From: an uncultured Erysipelotrichaceae bacterium
Lineage (GTDB): Bacteria; Bacillota_I; Bacilli_A; RF39; UBA660
Length of the DNA: 15,463 nucleotides
NCBI GenBank assembly: GCA_902795725.1
Contig: CADBLY010000020.1
Coordinates: 1 to 15,463 of the forward strand
Direction: 5' to 3'
The notes under the pieces were generated by a model that saw nothing but the letters and a program-made list of their open reading frames with translations, was not told where the DNA came from and made no database searches. The translations under genes were made by a program, and so were the position numbers. This document shows, in pieces, positions 15,456-15,463 of the stretch (its first letter is position 1; the number at the start of each line of letters is the position of its first letter).

Positions 15456-15463
15456 ATGTCAAA
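15456..15463 (+). CDS. start of a gene cut by the window end
   Basis: ATG followed by TCA and AA, with the strong ribosome-binding site AGAAGGGAG (15444-15452) 3 nt before it and a TATAAT 46 nt upstream. Only two full codons are present, so the product cannot be named. Confidence 0.6.

Overview
The window is very AT-rich with ordinary bacterial signals: TTGACT/TATAAT promoters, Shine-Dalgarno sites and hairpin-plus-T-run terminators. The protein families are those of low-GC Firmicutes, probably an uncultured gut-type Bacilli or Mollicutes-like lineage. UGA is a stop codon (the lipid kinase gene ends in TGA), so this is not the Mycoplasma/Spiroplasma code. No species can be named from the sequence. 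All genes lie on the + strand.

Layout. Bases 1-120 have about 51 % GC and fold into a row of hairpins, three with GNRA loops. They look like the 3' part of a structured RNA cut by the window edge. A consensus promoter (130-158) then drives a topoisomerase IV operon: parE, a class I glutamine-amidotransferase-like hydrolase, a RhuM-family gene and parC, ended by a terminator at 6348-6383. The next unit is a diacylglycerol-kinase-family lipid kinase, galE and a four-helix membrane protein, ended by a terminator at 8807-8850. Three single-gene units follow: a SWIM/SNF2 helicase, a membrane hybrid histidine kinase and rmuC. Each has a -10 box in front and a terminator behind. The window ends at the start of another gene, preceded by an 8-codon reading frame. 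No stretch of more than 300 bases lacks a gene.

How the genes work together. ParE and ParC are the two subunits of topoisomerase IV (chromosome decatenation). SNF2 and RmuC are DNA-maintenance proteins. The lipid kinase and GalE, translated almost without a gap, fit membrane lipid and glycolipid or cell-surface sugar supply (inference).

The most unusual observation is that the RhuM gene sits between two copies of a 31-bp sequence (30/31 identical, exactly 1,024 bp apart). That sequence is the ribosome-binding site, start codon and first codons of parC. The RhuM gene appears to have been inserted at the 5' end of parC, borrowing one copy of the parC start for itself while leaving a complete copy for parC. 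Other points of interest are the unidentified structured RNA, terminators built into the ends of coding regions, two promoters with identical ultrashort leaders, and a hybrid kinase whose ATP lid lacks the GxGLGL G2 box.
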